This document shows positions 54,991 to 64,000 of a stretch of DNA of 64,000 nt, piece after piece. A model generated the notes under the pieces. That model had not been told where the DNA came from, searched no databases, and worked only from the letters and a program-made list of their open reading frames with translations. The DNA lies in assembly GCA_029378245.1 (NCBI GenBank), contig JARKIF010000032.1, positions 186,001-250,000 of the forward strand, given 5' to 3'. Positions within the stretch are counted from its first letter, which is position 1. The number at the start of each line of letters is the position of its first letter. The translations under genes were made by a program, and so were the position numbers. This DNA is from Roridomyces roridus. Its lineage: Eukaryota > Basidiomycota > Agaricomycetes > Agaricales > Mycenaceae.

Positions 54991-56916
54991 GGTGGTGGAG
55001 AATCAGAGCACTTTTTTTCGTCTCTTTTATTTGGCAACAGTTACGTAAACTAAAGCTGTGTTGATCACCCACCGAGTCCGCCTGCGACCGACGGCTGCCG
55101 ACGGTGGGTTCGAGTCCGCGCACCGCCATCTTTAATTTTGCTGCGTGAACGGCTGCCCGCAGTCACTGGCATTCTGCTGTGCTCTCGACACGTCCCAACT
55201 ACAACGTTTCTGGATTCCCAGGGCCCAACCCCTGCCCGGATGCTGTTCAGCCTGTTCTGACTTTCCAGCAAAACTTTCACAGCCGGCGTGGTCCTTATGA
55301 GTCTCAAAACCCGAGTACGGGTTCATGGGCACGTTCAATGGTGTTCAAAACAGGTGATCGCCGCCTCAGTATCCTTTGATTTTCGCCACGGTTGACATCT
55401 GTTGAATTGCGCGTACTCGGGCGACAACAGCTTTTTTATCCGTCGGATCGCCTGGTAATTTCTGCACTTGGTCACGTTGTTTCTCGTCTTCGTCGAATGC
55501 TACGGTCTGCCCCAGCGAAAATTTCGTCCTGAAACGAGCTTGCTCTCGGTATATTGAATTATTCAGCAAACGTTCAAGGCCAAACGAGAACCTCTACGTA
55601 GGATGCTTTGGTTATAATTCAAGGTACATGGGCTAATCACGAAATGCAGAACTGCTATACGAAGTTCTCGTCGAACAAAACCTTCCACAAACGTTGCACA
55701 GCACTGGCAGCGTAGAACGATATGGGCCCTCAATCTCGCTATTCTTGAGCACCATCCTTGGTGCGGGGTAAACTGTCCATTTATCTATCTAGAGAATTTG
55801 TCTGATCTTATCCTGGATTCTCTGCGGCGGCGGTGGGGATCCCTGAAAAACATCAAACAAATACAAGATAATATTGTGGAAGACGCCCAAGTTCCCACCT
55901 CGAACGACCAAGTTATGATGCGCCTTCCAACATCACGTTTATGCTCCGGGCTCCAACGCCTCTGCGGGAGACCAGTGCAGCACTGCGCAAATCTCCGTCC
56001 AAAGGCGGCGTGTACTTCCACCGCTTTTACTGTGGCTACGGACCCAATCGCAGAGTGGACACCGGTACATGGCGGCGGCCTTCCTAATCCCATTGCCAGA
56101 GGACGGCGGACTACTATTCGCCACGGACGTCAGCGAAAGATCGACCTTGGGGAATACTTCACACACCTGATGAAGTTCGAGGGCGGCCGCTTTGCACGCC
56201 ATTGACAATTGCCGCCTCTGCGGGAGAGTTTTTTTCTCACGTTCCTAGCCTCGGTCGGTGACCTACTTGACGAGCTCGAAATGAGGCTAGACTCACTGTT
56301 ATCTATTGCATCCCACGACAGGTTGCCCTGCCTGGATGTCTGCTTGGCACGGGAGCCTCATCCCAATTCTCCGCATGGTCAGAATCGTGTTTAACAGCAT
56401 TTCGGTGGTTCGTTGAAAACCCATCTAAACAATGTTCGGTATGCAGTACTTATGCTTTTTCAGAGCCATAGCCTCTTACTCCAGATAATTGTTTAACTGG
56501 ACAAGGAATTCGAACTAAACCTCGCCGGTGCCTCGTCCAGAATTCGTACTACGGCTGGATCATATGATTGATATGTACTTCAACAGCTTTTGAGCCCAGA
56601 CAAGGTGCGAACCCCTTTCCGGTCCATAGGCGGGAAACCCGCAGTCTCGGGCCTGTTTCACGTCGAACACTTTGGAGCAGCTGCCGGCCCTCGTTCGGAG
56701 AGGGATAAATGCTGGAGCCTTCGGGAGTCTCCAATCCATTCAATTCCTGACATTCATCTCTTGCGCAGTCTTCCCGCACACCTTGACGCGTGAATTTTGA
56801 GTGCTCACATGATCGTATTAGATCCCCTTTTGGAATACATGCCGGATCCCGGGGCACTGCCTGCTTGTCTCCAGCATGTATAAAGCGTGCCAATTCGTGT
56901 CCCTCGGGCGACAGCG
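54991..56916. other. 1.9-kb stretch without a supportable gene
   Basis: No family is recognised. Three short open pieces are noted. On the minus strand 55366-55569 reads FRTKFSLGQTVAFDEDEKQ and DPTDKKAVVARVRAIQQM. On the minus strand about 55,940-56,208 reads ALELHQVCEVFPKVDLSLTS and MYRCPLCDWVRSHS with a CxxC pair. On the plus strand 55798-56205 is an open frame overlapping the latter. None has a supporting promoter, intron set or neighbour. The last part contains the GRDP promoter. Confidence 0.4.
56879..56885 (+). promoter_or_regulatory. TATA box of the GRDP-like gene
   Basis: TATAAAG, 38 bp before ATG 56917, is well placed for a gene with a very short leader. Confidence 0.55.
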
Positions 56917-59619
56917 ATGGAAGCACTCCCATCATACAACTCCCCGGAGGGAATCTCCTTGGACTCGCAAGCAGTGACTCCTGAGAAGGGGAACGACATC
57001 AAGAAGACGGATGTCAAGAACGACTCGCCGCCTCCTGCTTATTCCACACCTGCTGCGTTTACTATTGGGAAAGGAACTACGAAACCATTTATCAGCGTCT
57101 CCCAAATCAAAGACCACCTCATTCTGTTGCATGCTTTCGCAGAGCTCAAGCTGAACGTCGAGAAGAGCGACCTGGGTGCGGCATACTTCCAGTCCGATAA
57201 GACAAGCGACCCGGCGGATTCAGAGCGCCGATGGGCCTGGTTTGTGGGGCTTGCCGTTGAGCGGTGAGTCTCTATGACGTCTCGTTCATCCCCCCTAATT
57301 CCGACAGATTCGAGAAATGGTGTCTCGCGCTGCAACCCTCGCATTCTGAGAAGGGTCTCGCGACCATTTTACCTCCGATAGATGTGCTCATGGTATGGCA
57401 CACGTATTTGCTGAATCCCGGGTAGGTGCTGCCGTAATGCACTATCCCCTCTCCTCAAATTCCAATCTAGGTGGTACGCCGAAGATGTCGCACGTATCGA
57501 AGCACTCGCAGGACTGCACCAAGTTGGTGAAGCGCTCACCACGGCGATGGTAAAATAGCCAGCTTCAAATTTAGTCTGTATTTTTTAACCGTGTCTCTAG
57601 GGCGGGGAGCTTACAACACTCCTTACCTGCGAGCCAACCAAGTCGCGCATGGACAATTGGGTCGAGTTGACCGCCACGCCATTCGACCCCTTCGAAGCCA
57701 CCACACAGCTGGTAACCAAGGAGGTCGCTTGTCCCAAGTGCCGGTCCGTAGTCTACGCCCGTGCGTTTCCGTCTTGCTATCTTTCATACAATTCTTATCG
57801 GGTTACAGCCTACATGTCGGAGTCGGGGACAGGCTACCTGCAACAAGGCTTCACAATCAAGTGCACCAAGCAGGACTGTGGTTTCGATATTACCCGCGAA
57901 GGACTGGCATTGCGCAAACTCGCGCAAGATCTGGCCAAGCACGATGATGAAAAACCCGGATATTACCTCGCGTCAGTCCTTGACTTTCGTTTCCCCCATT
58001 TGCTGAATCCACTCTCAGTGGAACGATTCACACCCCGACCAACGTCTTGGATCTCTCGCGTGGTGCTACCGTCAAAGTCCTGATGCTGACCCCGGCCGTG
58101 CTCAGACGCCCCACGGCGACGGAAAAGCCTATCAAGACCTTTGTTTCCGATGCCAAATACGCGGAATTCATCATGCAGCAGTCCAAGTACAAGATTGAGA
58201 GGCTCAGAGCGCTCGGGGCATCCAGGATGAGAGGCAAGGGCGGCAGATTGTGAGTCTGTTCCATTTCTTTGGTTCGAACGGTTGTAAATATCATTGGCAG
58301 GATCGGGAGGATCATGTCGGCATACGTGGACGATAAGATATGGTCTGTTGAGTTGGTTGGCGCTGTAAGTTTGCTACTCCATTTCGTCCCTGTTCTCATA
58401 CGCTCCCAGGTATTGCGTCAAGGCTCCTTCGTGACCAAGATGTACGACCTCGGGTGGACAAGACCGGGGTTCTTTGATGATGCTCTGGATGAGATTGCCT
58501 TGCAACACGCTATTGCGAGATATCACGCGCACGTCCTTTCCTTCTCCGCTCTGTTATGTGAACTCAAACCCAAGATAGTTTCCTCGATCTCATGTCGTCG
58601 TCCCCTGCGGGATTCTTTGTCCCGACTTTGGATATCGATCTTGCATGGCATACACACCAGTTGATGGCCAGTCAAGTACGTTCCTTCTGTGATCAAACCA
58701 GAGTGTTCTCATTTTACCAGTATTCGAAAGACACCGTGAGCCACGTCGGCAGGTTTATCGACCAGTAAGGACATCCTTCACCTGTTCACAATAATCCTGA
58801 ATATCCCACAGCGACGACAAAGTGGAAGAATCCCACCTCGCCTCGTCCTTCGACATCACCTGTCGGGCGTGGAAGGATCGTTTCGGCGTCGCGTACACGC
58901 ACTGCGGGTGCCCCCTCCCAGGCGAGACGATTGGGCAGAAACTCTCCCGTCTTGTCGGCAGCTCAGGCTCGCACCCCTCATACCTCGTTCCCCCAGCAAG
59001 AGAGGACCTCCTCGCTGCAACACACCCGAGCGACCACAGCGCCGTCTATCCGTTCCACCATAAGAATAAAGCCGAGGCAGCGCGCAAGGCGAGGAGGGAG
59101 AAGATTGCCAAGAGGGAGCAGAAGGCTAGAGCAAAGGGCCAGGATGGTGGGCCGCGGGGTGGGCCGCATGACCCGGCGTTCCTCGTTCCTGTGCCGATGT
59201 ACTACTACGTGCCGATTGCTGCGTGCGTGTCAGTAGGCGCTGGGGGGATGGTATCTGGTGGGATTGGGTCGTGTGCTGCGGTGGGTGGTGCTTGTTTTGT
59301 TGCTCCTGAATGCATTCCTGATTTTTTTTTTTTGTAGGGCGCTGGTGCTTGTGGTGTGGGAGGGGCTGCTTGTGGGAGTGGTGCGTGTGGATCTGTACAT
59401 CGTTTGCTGTTGATACTGACTACACATTTTCAGGCGGTGGTTGTGGTAGTGCCGGTTGTGGTGGTGGAGCTGGAGGTGGTTGCGGTGGTGGTGGAGGCGG
59501 GTGTGGAGGAGGGGGGGGTTGTGGAGGAGGAGGAGGGTAAGAAATCTGTCTTCACTCGAAGCGACCACGAGGCTAACTAATTTCCTAGTGGATGTGGAGG
59601 AGGAGGCGGTGGGAGCTAA
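56917..59619 (+). CDS. Glycine-rich domain-containing protein (GRDP-like)
   Basis: A member of the GRDP-like (formerly DUF1399) family; plant members affect development and stress, fungal roles are unknown. ATG 56917 (MEALPSYNSPEGISLDSQ). The two family signatures are PPIDVLMVWHTYLLNPG and DIDLAWHTHQLMASQ. Between them lies a zinc-ribbon-like region (VACPKCRSVVYA..IKCTKQDCGF). Further segments are FEKWCLALQPSHSE, FVTKMYDLGWTRPGFFDDAL and the Cys-bearing SFDITCRAWKDRFGVAYTHC. The last exons are a Gly/Cys-rich tail (GAGACGVGGAACGSG, GCGGGGGGC) ending at 59619. One intron (58529-58578) has a GC donor (GC|GCACGT) and the penultimate acceptor follows a T-run. About ten introns. Confidence 0.85.
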
Positions 59620-60677
59620 AGTCTGGAATGTTGTAATCCAATCCATGTATGCATATGCTACTTCTCAATCTGTAATAATATTGTTTTCGACTTGCTTTCA
59701 CTTGTGGTACCCATTTTTGGAAGTCGCCGCGTATCAAGTGATCACTCTTCCTTGCCTTCTCTCTCCATGTCCAAGAGTCATGAAGAGTCATGAACAGCTG
59801 CTCTTGCTCTCAAAGATATCACTTGCCCTGAGACTCGAGCTCTACTTTGGTCGGAGAGAATCACAAATTCAGTAAATGGAGATCCAGGGCCTAGGCGTTC
59901 ATGAATCAACTTGAACAAACTTGAATGCAAAACTGCTCAAACCGGACATGCAAGTCTTGACAACCATTGAACCAGGCAATTCGGGGTGCCATCGCTTGGA
60001 CCCTGCCCGATCGACGGAACGCGCGCGTATCGTTTCCTTTATTGAGCGGCAACGCACACCTTTCTCCGAGTCGCATCTGTATCTTCATCGTTCCATCTGC
60101 GTGTTGAATTGATATCTTTCGGACCATAGCTTTTTCTTGCAACGTCGGGAGTACTGTGCTCGTCCCGCCGAGTCTACAGGCTGAATTTAACTCTTCCGGC
60201 GCTTTCATACCGGAATCAAATTTATGACTTTCGCAACGGACCCTAACGGACCCAAACGGACCAAGATCGCCTACTGCCCCATCTATTCGCAACTCTATCT
60301 TTCCACGTGAAAGGATACCAACGTGGCCCTACAAGTCTCAGAGATTTCCGGATCATGGAATATTATCTGTGTTTCAGCAGGCAGAAAAAACAGGCACGGA
60401 CAGGTGAAGAGTTTAATGCAGGACGCGATTTATGACCGTCGCAACACCGTTTTATTTGTGGAGGGCACTGGCCGCACCAGCCCGCAACAGCCGCGGCCGG
60501 TCGCTCTCAGAGGGGAATCAGTGTAACGGACACGTGGGGATGGGAGAAGTAGCCGTCGCTGAATGGGGATGCCTACCAGGGTGCCTCTTTTATGTATATA
60601 CGCGCCCACAGCCCCTTGCGTCTTGTCCCATGCCCCATCCCGAGTAGTACATAATTTCCCTCTCTTCCTTGGACGCC
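59620..60677. other. Intergenic upstream of PP2C
   Basis: No gene seen in 1.06 kb. There is a short triplicated CGGACC(C/A)-type unit at about 60,235-60,262 and two related segments, TTTATGACTTTCGCAAC (near 60,221) and TTTATGACCGTCGCAAC (near 60,429). A TATA-like TATGTATATACG at about 60,591-60,602 lies 76 bp before the PP2C start. Confidence 0.45.
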
Positions 60678-62033
60678 ATGGTCGACCAACTTCAGTGGGC
60701 ATACCCAGAAGATGTCCGAGGCTCCAGGTGCAGCCCCGAAGACGGTCCTTGGCCCCGCCCCTACTATCTTCTCGAAGAAGACGAGATTTGGGACGAGTTC
60801 CAGCGCGTCGCCGACCCCGCTTCAGTGCTCATCGACGCGGAGCGTGGCTTGCACGCCGACGGCGTCAATTTCCAGCCTTCCCCGGCTGCGATAACTCAAG
60901 ACAGATACGTCCTCAAGCAGCTCAACGTACACGGCCAGCTCTGGACACTGACGGGTGTTTTCGACGGTGAGTTACCGGACGCACATATCGCGTAACTAAA
61001 CTAGACCCCGTAGGCCATCTTGGGGACGAAACGGTCGAGCATGTAGCTCATCATCTACCCATAATCGTCGAGGAATTTCTGCAAGAACTTGTGCCCCAGA
61101 ATACCGCCAACAAGGCCGCCGTCATCTCTGGTCTCTTTTCGCGTTCGATTGTCGCGTTCGACGACGCGATTGCGGGCGACATTCTAAAGCTGTTCGGTGG
61201 TGCCGAGCGTCTGTCCAAGTACTCGGACCAAGAAATCCGGTATATAATCAATGACCAAGACCGGGGCGGCGATAACTACAAGAAAGCTCGCCTGTGCATG
61301 TACGGGACGACGGCGCTCGTCGCACTAACCGACCCTGAGCACGAAAATCTCTGGGTGGCGAATCTAGGCGACTGCCAAGCGGGTACGTTAGGCTCTGCCC
61401 CACAACTACCCCGCTCACAGCATCAACCCAGTTCTCGTCTCCCCCAAACGCGGGGAAGAGTGGGACGTCGAGTTTCTTACGGCAGAGCACAACGGAGATA
61501 ACGACGCCGAGATTGCGCGCGTCCGTCGGGAGCATCCGGGCGAACCGGAATGTGTCGTCAACCGCCGTGTCCTCGGTGCCCTCGCCCCATTCCGCGGCCT
61601 GGGTGACGTCCCGTGGAAGCAGCCCAGCTCGTTCACAAGGCGGATACTCTACAACCTCGCACCAGGGTTCAGCGATACCAGGCCCTGGGAGATCTGCCTC
61701 GCCCGTAACCTGACTCCGCCATACGTGTCCGCCGTGCCAGAAATCACCCACAGACGTTTGGTGCCCCACAATACCGACAACCGACTCCCACGCTTCCTCG
61801 TCCTCGCCTCGGACGGTTTTTCGGACATTTGCCGCGATGCAGGGCGGGAGCGCGTGTTGGCTACGTGGGCCTCTCACGAGGCACAGGGCAAGAACAAGGA
61901 AGGTAATCTTGCAAGCCGGCTTTTGCGCGAGGCGATCGGCGGCGAGGATCGCGCGGGGGTTTCGTGCATGCTCACACTCGACATGGAGGATGCGTGGATC
62001 GACGATACAGCCATCGTCGTCCAGACGCTCTGA
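60678..62033 (+). CDS. PP2C-type serine/threonine phosphatase
   Basis: Metal-dependent protein phosphatase, closest in layout to the pyruvate dehydrogenase phosphatase type (PP2C with long loops). ATG 60678 (MVDQLQWAYPEDVRGSR). Motif I is LTGVFDG + HLGDETVEHVAHHLP, spanning an intron. Then come TTALVALTDPEHENLWVANL, GDCQA + VLVSPKRGEEWDVEFLTAEH, VNRRVLGALAPFRGLGDVPW (the R.LG..A..R.fGD motif) and PRFLVLASDGFSDI. The end MEDAWIDDTAIVVQTL contains the last metal-binding DD at 62033. Two introns (GTGAGT..CGTAG, GTACGT..CCCAG). All core acidic residues expected for metal binding are visible. Localisation is not clear; no strong mitochondrial leader was seen. Confidence 0.88.
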
Positions 62034-62211
62034 GCGCTATTTTGCTATCATCTTGCTTTACGTGTATTTTGCTGCTATACCATAGGGTGTACTAATCTTC
62101 TAATGGGTTCCACAATTAATTTGGGTTTTACGAATACATGCGATGAAGATACAGTAGTGAATGCAATGCAAAGAATGTCAGTGTGTATGGTATGCAAACA
62201 GTCCATCTAGA

Positions 62212-64000
62212 TCATCTTCGGAATGGATTGTTCGAAGACGTCCCAGTCCGATGAGGTTCCAGCCAATAAGTTCCCCCATTCCCAAGCCCTGGTCGCACCG
62301 CCTGGGCGTACACCTGGGCCTCGGTCGCCGCCGGCACGACTACAGGCACGTCCACGTCTACCAACCGCGCCTCGGGAGCGGGAGCACGAAACATATAAGA
62401 TCGACCCGCGCTGGAGACAGAACTCGGGTAGCGATTGAGCGCCTTGTTGACAGGTTGCCTTGGTTCTGGCGCCGCCCGCGGCATACCCGTCACTTGCGAA
62501 TATATCGAAGAGCGGGAGACTTGATCCGCGAGGTTGTTCTGCGGGCCGTTGAGAGGGGGCAGCGTCGACGGTGCGTGGTTCGACGAGGCGCGAGACAGCC
62601 TTCGAGAATGCTCATACTCGTACGCCCCAAACAACTCCAACTTCTCCATCTCCCGATGGTGCCTCGCCTCCTCCGCATTCCGCATCTTCATCAACTTGAT
62701 CGCCTCGCTTTCCACATCTTCATGCGTGATCGGCGGTGCCACATCCGCAGCCTGGCGGCGCCGACTCGCCCGATGGCCACCAAACAGCTTTCGCCGGAAT
62801 CGAACGAACCAGCTGACCTTGGGGCCAAGTTGTTTAGCAGCCGCAAACGCCGCAGTCTGCTTGGCGCGTTGCTTCCTCGCCCGTCGCCGCCAGCACATCA
62901 GGAAGAGTAGGAAGATGAACGCACACCCGAGCGTCATGAGCAAGATCTCCCACCACGAGAGCGCCCGCCCACCGCTGCTGACAGTCGCAGGTGGTGGTGG
63001 ACTTGGTTCAGGTTTGGTCGGCTCGGTGATAGTGCTGTTGTTCGTCGGCGGAGCGCTGACGAGCACGAGATCCGATAGACAAACCCCGAGACCAGGGACG
63101 ACGCTAGTGGAATTCGTACATGTCGCGGCAGTGCAAGTGCCTCCGCGCAACACCTGACTGGCACTCGAGCACGCGAGGCAATTGCTCGGTCCCTGGCCAG
63201 CACAGCTCGAGCAGCTGGCGTCACAGGCCTGACACGAACTCGATGTGGGGTCGAAAAACTGCGATTGGGCACAGGTTGGGAGACAGCGGCCGTTGCTCAG
63301 CACCGGCCGGTCTGGGGGGCAGCTGGCGCATTGGGAAAAGGAGGAGCCAGTGCAGGTCGCGCAGTCGGGGTGGCACGCAAGGCAAGTTCCGTTGGAGGAG
63401 AAGGTGTTGAGGGGACATGTGGATACGCATTTGCCAGCGGACGCAAGCTGATTGGAGGCTGAGCAGGTGAGGCAGTTGGTGGCAGAACCACTGCAGGTGC
63501 CGCAGCTCGAGTCGCAGGCTAATTCGGGAACTGTAAGTAAAAAGAATGATGGCCGGTCAATGACGTTACCTGCACACGTAACGTTGTCCGCGGAAAGGAA
63601 GGTTCCCTTCGGGCAACTATCGATGCATTGGCCGCCTGAGAGAAAAAAGCCTTTCAAGCAACCGGTGCATTTGAGCTGGTTGACAGTCGAAACCGAGTTG
63701 AAGTTGGATATCTCGCAAGTTGTGCATTTGGCGCCGCAAGCTGGAATCATTAGATGTGTACAGAAGGGAGGACGGAAAAACGCACTATCACATTCACCCT
63801 TGGTATTATCCGCAATCAAATTAGAACCCTCGCAGACACCCGTATTGCTCGCAGTCACACAGCTGCCGTTGTTGGTCAGGTAGTGCCCAGTGCCAATGGA
63901 GCACGAGGTACAGTCGTTCGACGTTGGCCCGGAACAGGTAACACAGGAAGCCGAGCAGGCGATACAGCTCGTCCCATCGCTAAAACCGGAACTCGGGCAC
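62212..64000 (-). CDS. Cysteine-rich receptor-like membrane protein, 5' end outside window
   Basis: Partial: the coding sequence runs off the right edge. The extracellular part is a series of furin/growth-factor-receptor-type cysteine repeats (CIACSASCVTCSGPTSNDC, CGAKCTTCEISNF, CDSSCGTCSGSATNCLTC, CHPDCATCTGSSFSQCASC, CDASCSSCAGQGPSNCLAC). Then come a Pro/Thr stalk (EPTKPEPSPPPPATVSSG), one transmembrane helix (WWEILLMTLGCAFIFLLFLM followed by CWRRRARKQRAK) and a long basic/charged cytoplasmic tail with EEARHHREMEKLELFGAYEY, ending SSNNPFRR at 62212. Two introns are visible (A|GTGCGT..TTCCAG near 63,741-63,788 and one near 63,530-63,572). Fungal proteins of this kind are common but their ligands are unknown. 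Its 3' end faces the PP2C gene at 178 bp. Confidence 0.82.
   Translation of the reverse strand, partial: CPSSGFSDGTSCIACSASCVTCSGPTSNDCTSCSIGTGHYLTNNGSCVTASNTGVCEGSNLIADNTKGECDSAFFRPPFCTHLMIPACGAKCTTCEISNFNSVSTVNQLKCTGCLKGFFLSGGQCIDSCPKGTFLSADNVTCAGNVIDRPSFFLLTVPELACDSSCGTCSGSATNCLTCSASNQLASAGKCVSTCPLNTFSSNGTCLACHPDCATCTGSSFSQCASCPPDRPVLSNGRCLPTCAQSQFFDPTSSSCQACDASCSSCAGQGPSNCLACSSASQVLRGGTCTAATCTNSTSVVPGLGVCLSDLVLVSAPPTNNSTITEPTKPEPSPPPPATVSSGGRALSWWEILLMTLGCAFIFLLFLMCWRRRARKQRAKQTAAFAAAKQLGPKVSWFVRFRRKLFGGHRASRRRQAADVAPPITHEDVESEAIKLMKMRNAEEARHHREMEKLELFGAYEYEHSRRLSRASSNHAPSTLPPLNGPQNNLADQVSRSSIYSQVTGMPRAAPEPRQPVNKALNRYPSSVSSAGRSYMFRAPAPEARLVDVDVPVVVPAATEAQVYAQAVRPGLGNGGTYWLEPHRTGTSSNNPFRR

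Noticed and set aside
55070..55130. tRNA-like T-loop (GGGTTCGAGTCCGCGC)
   Set aside because: The loop resembles a tRNA T-arm, but the T-stem does not pair and no acceptor or D-arm is found upstream.
55366..55569. Minus-strand open frame FRTKFSLGQTVAFDEDEKQ..
   Set aside because: Protein-like composition but only 67 codons, no family, no promoter; kept as a note in the gap entry.
1..64000. CRISPR arrays, prophage or bacterial operons
   Set aside because: The window has spliceosomal introns throughout and fungal protein families; no spaced direct-repeat array was seen.

Overview
The window is nuclear DNA of a filamentous basidiomycete, most likely an agaricomycete; the genus cannot be read from it. 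The reasons are dense genes on both strands, many short (about 45-60 bp) GT-AG introns, and protein families typical of that class: two DUF6534 membrane proteins, two DUF6699 proteins, an F-box protein, a GRDP-like protein and an elongation factor 3. I support about 27 protein genes and no tRNA, rRNA, CRISPR array or intact transposon.

Layout. 0.6-2.8 kb: a coiled-coil hypothetical and an ABM-domain monooxygenase-like protein. 2.9-25.5 kb: a secreted alpha-amylase with a starch-binding domain, an RNase III-domain protein, a DUF6534 membrane protein, a sugar transporter, elongation factor 3, a transcription factor with two zinc clusters, a gene-poor stretch (18.4-20.9 kb), an LRR-like protein and a secreted GH31 alpha-glucosidase. 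Amylase, sugar transporter, C6 regulator and alpha-glucosidase all lie on the minus strand and together resemble a starch-utilisation locus. 25.7-31.7 kb: a ubiquitin-like-fold protein, a cysteine-motif hypothetical, a glyoxalase-like protein and a BAHD acyltransferase. 31.8-42 kb: a multi-pass membrane protein, the Fe-S targeting factor Cia2, a DHA2 MFS transporter, an F-box protein, the second DUF6534 protein and a CCDC124-like ribosome-associated protein. 42.2-48.4 kb: two convergent DUF6699 paralogues, a single-pass membrane protein and a basic protein with several histone-H3-tail-like motifs. 48.8-53.8 kb: two tandem cytochrome P450 genes. 54.2-64 kb: calcipressin, a GRDP-like protein with a Gly/Cys tail, a PP2C-type phosphatase and the 3' part of a cysteine-rich receptor-like membrane protein.

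The most unusual item is the gene at 46,892-48,379. Its protein carries at least three near-copies of the histone H3 N-terminal tail (KQTARKT core) whose codons differ, so the motif is kept at protein level rather than by recent DNA duplication. Other points of interest are the tandem Zn2Cys6 clusters, GC-AG introns next to 12- and 13-nt microexons, a duplicated terminal exon, and a GH13 active-site substitution.

A caution for all users: at least eight recognisable genes, including the normally essential EF3, contain one-base insertions or deletions, several of them in homopolymer runs. This pattern fits sequencing or assembly error better than eight independent pseudogenes. Those CDS spans are given across the frameshifts. 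Exon boundaries were deduced by eye and product names rest on family motifs read directly, not on database searches.
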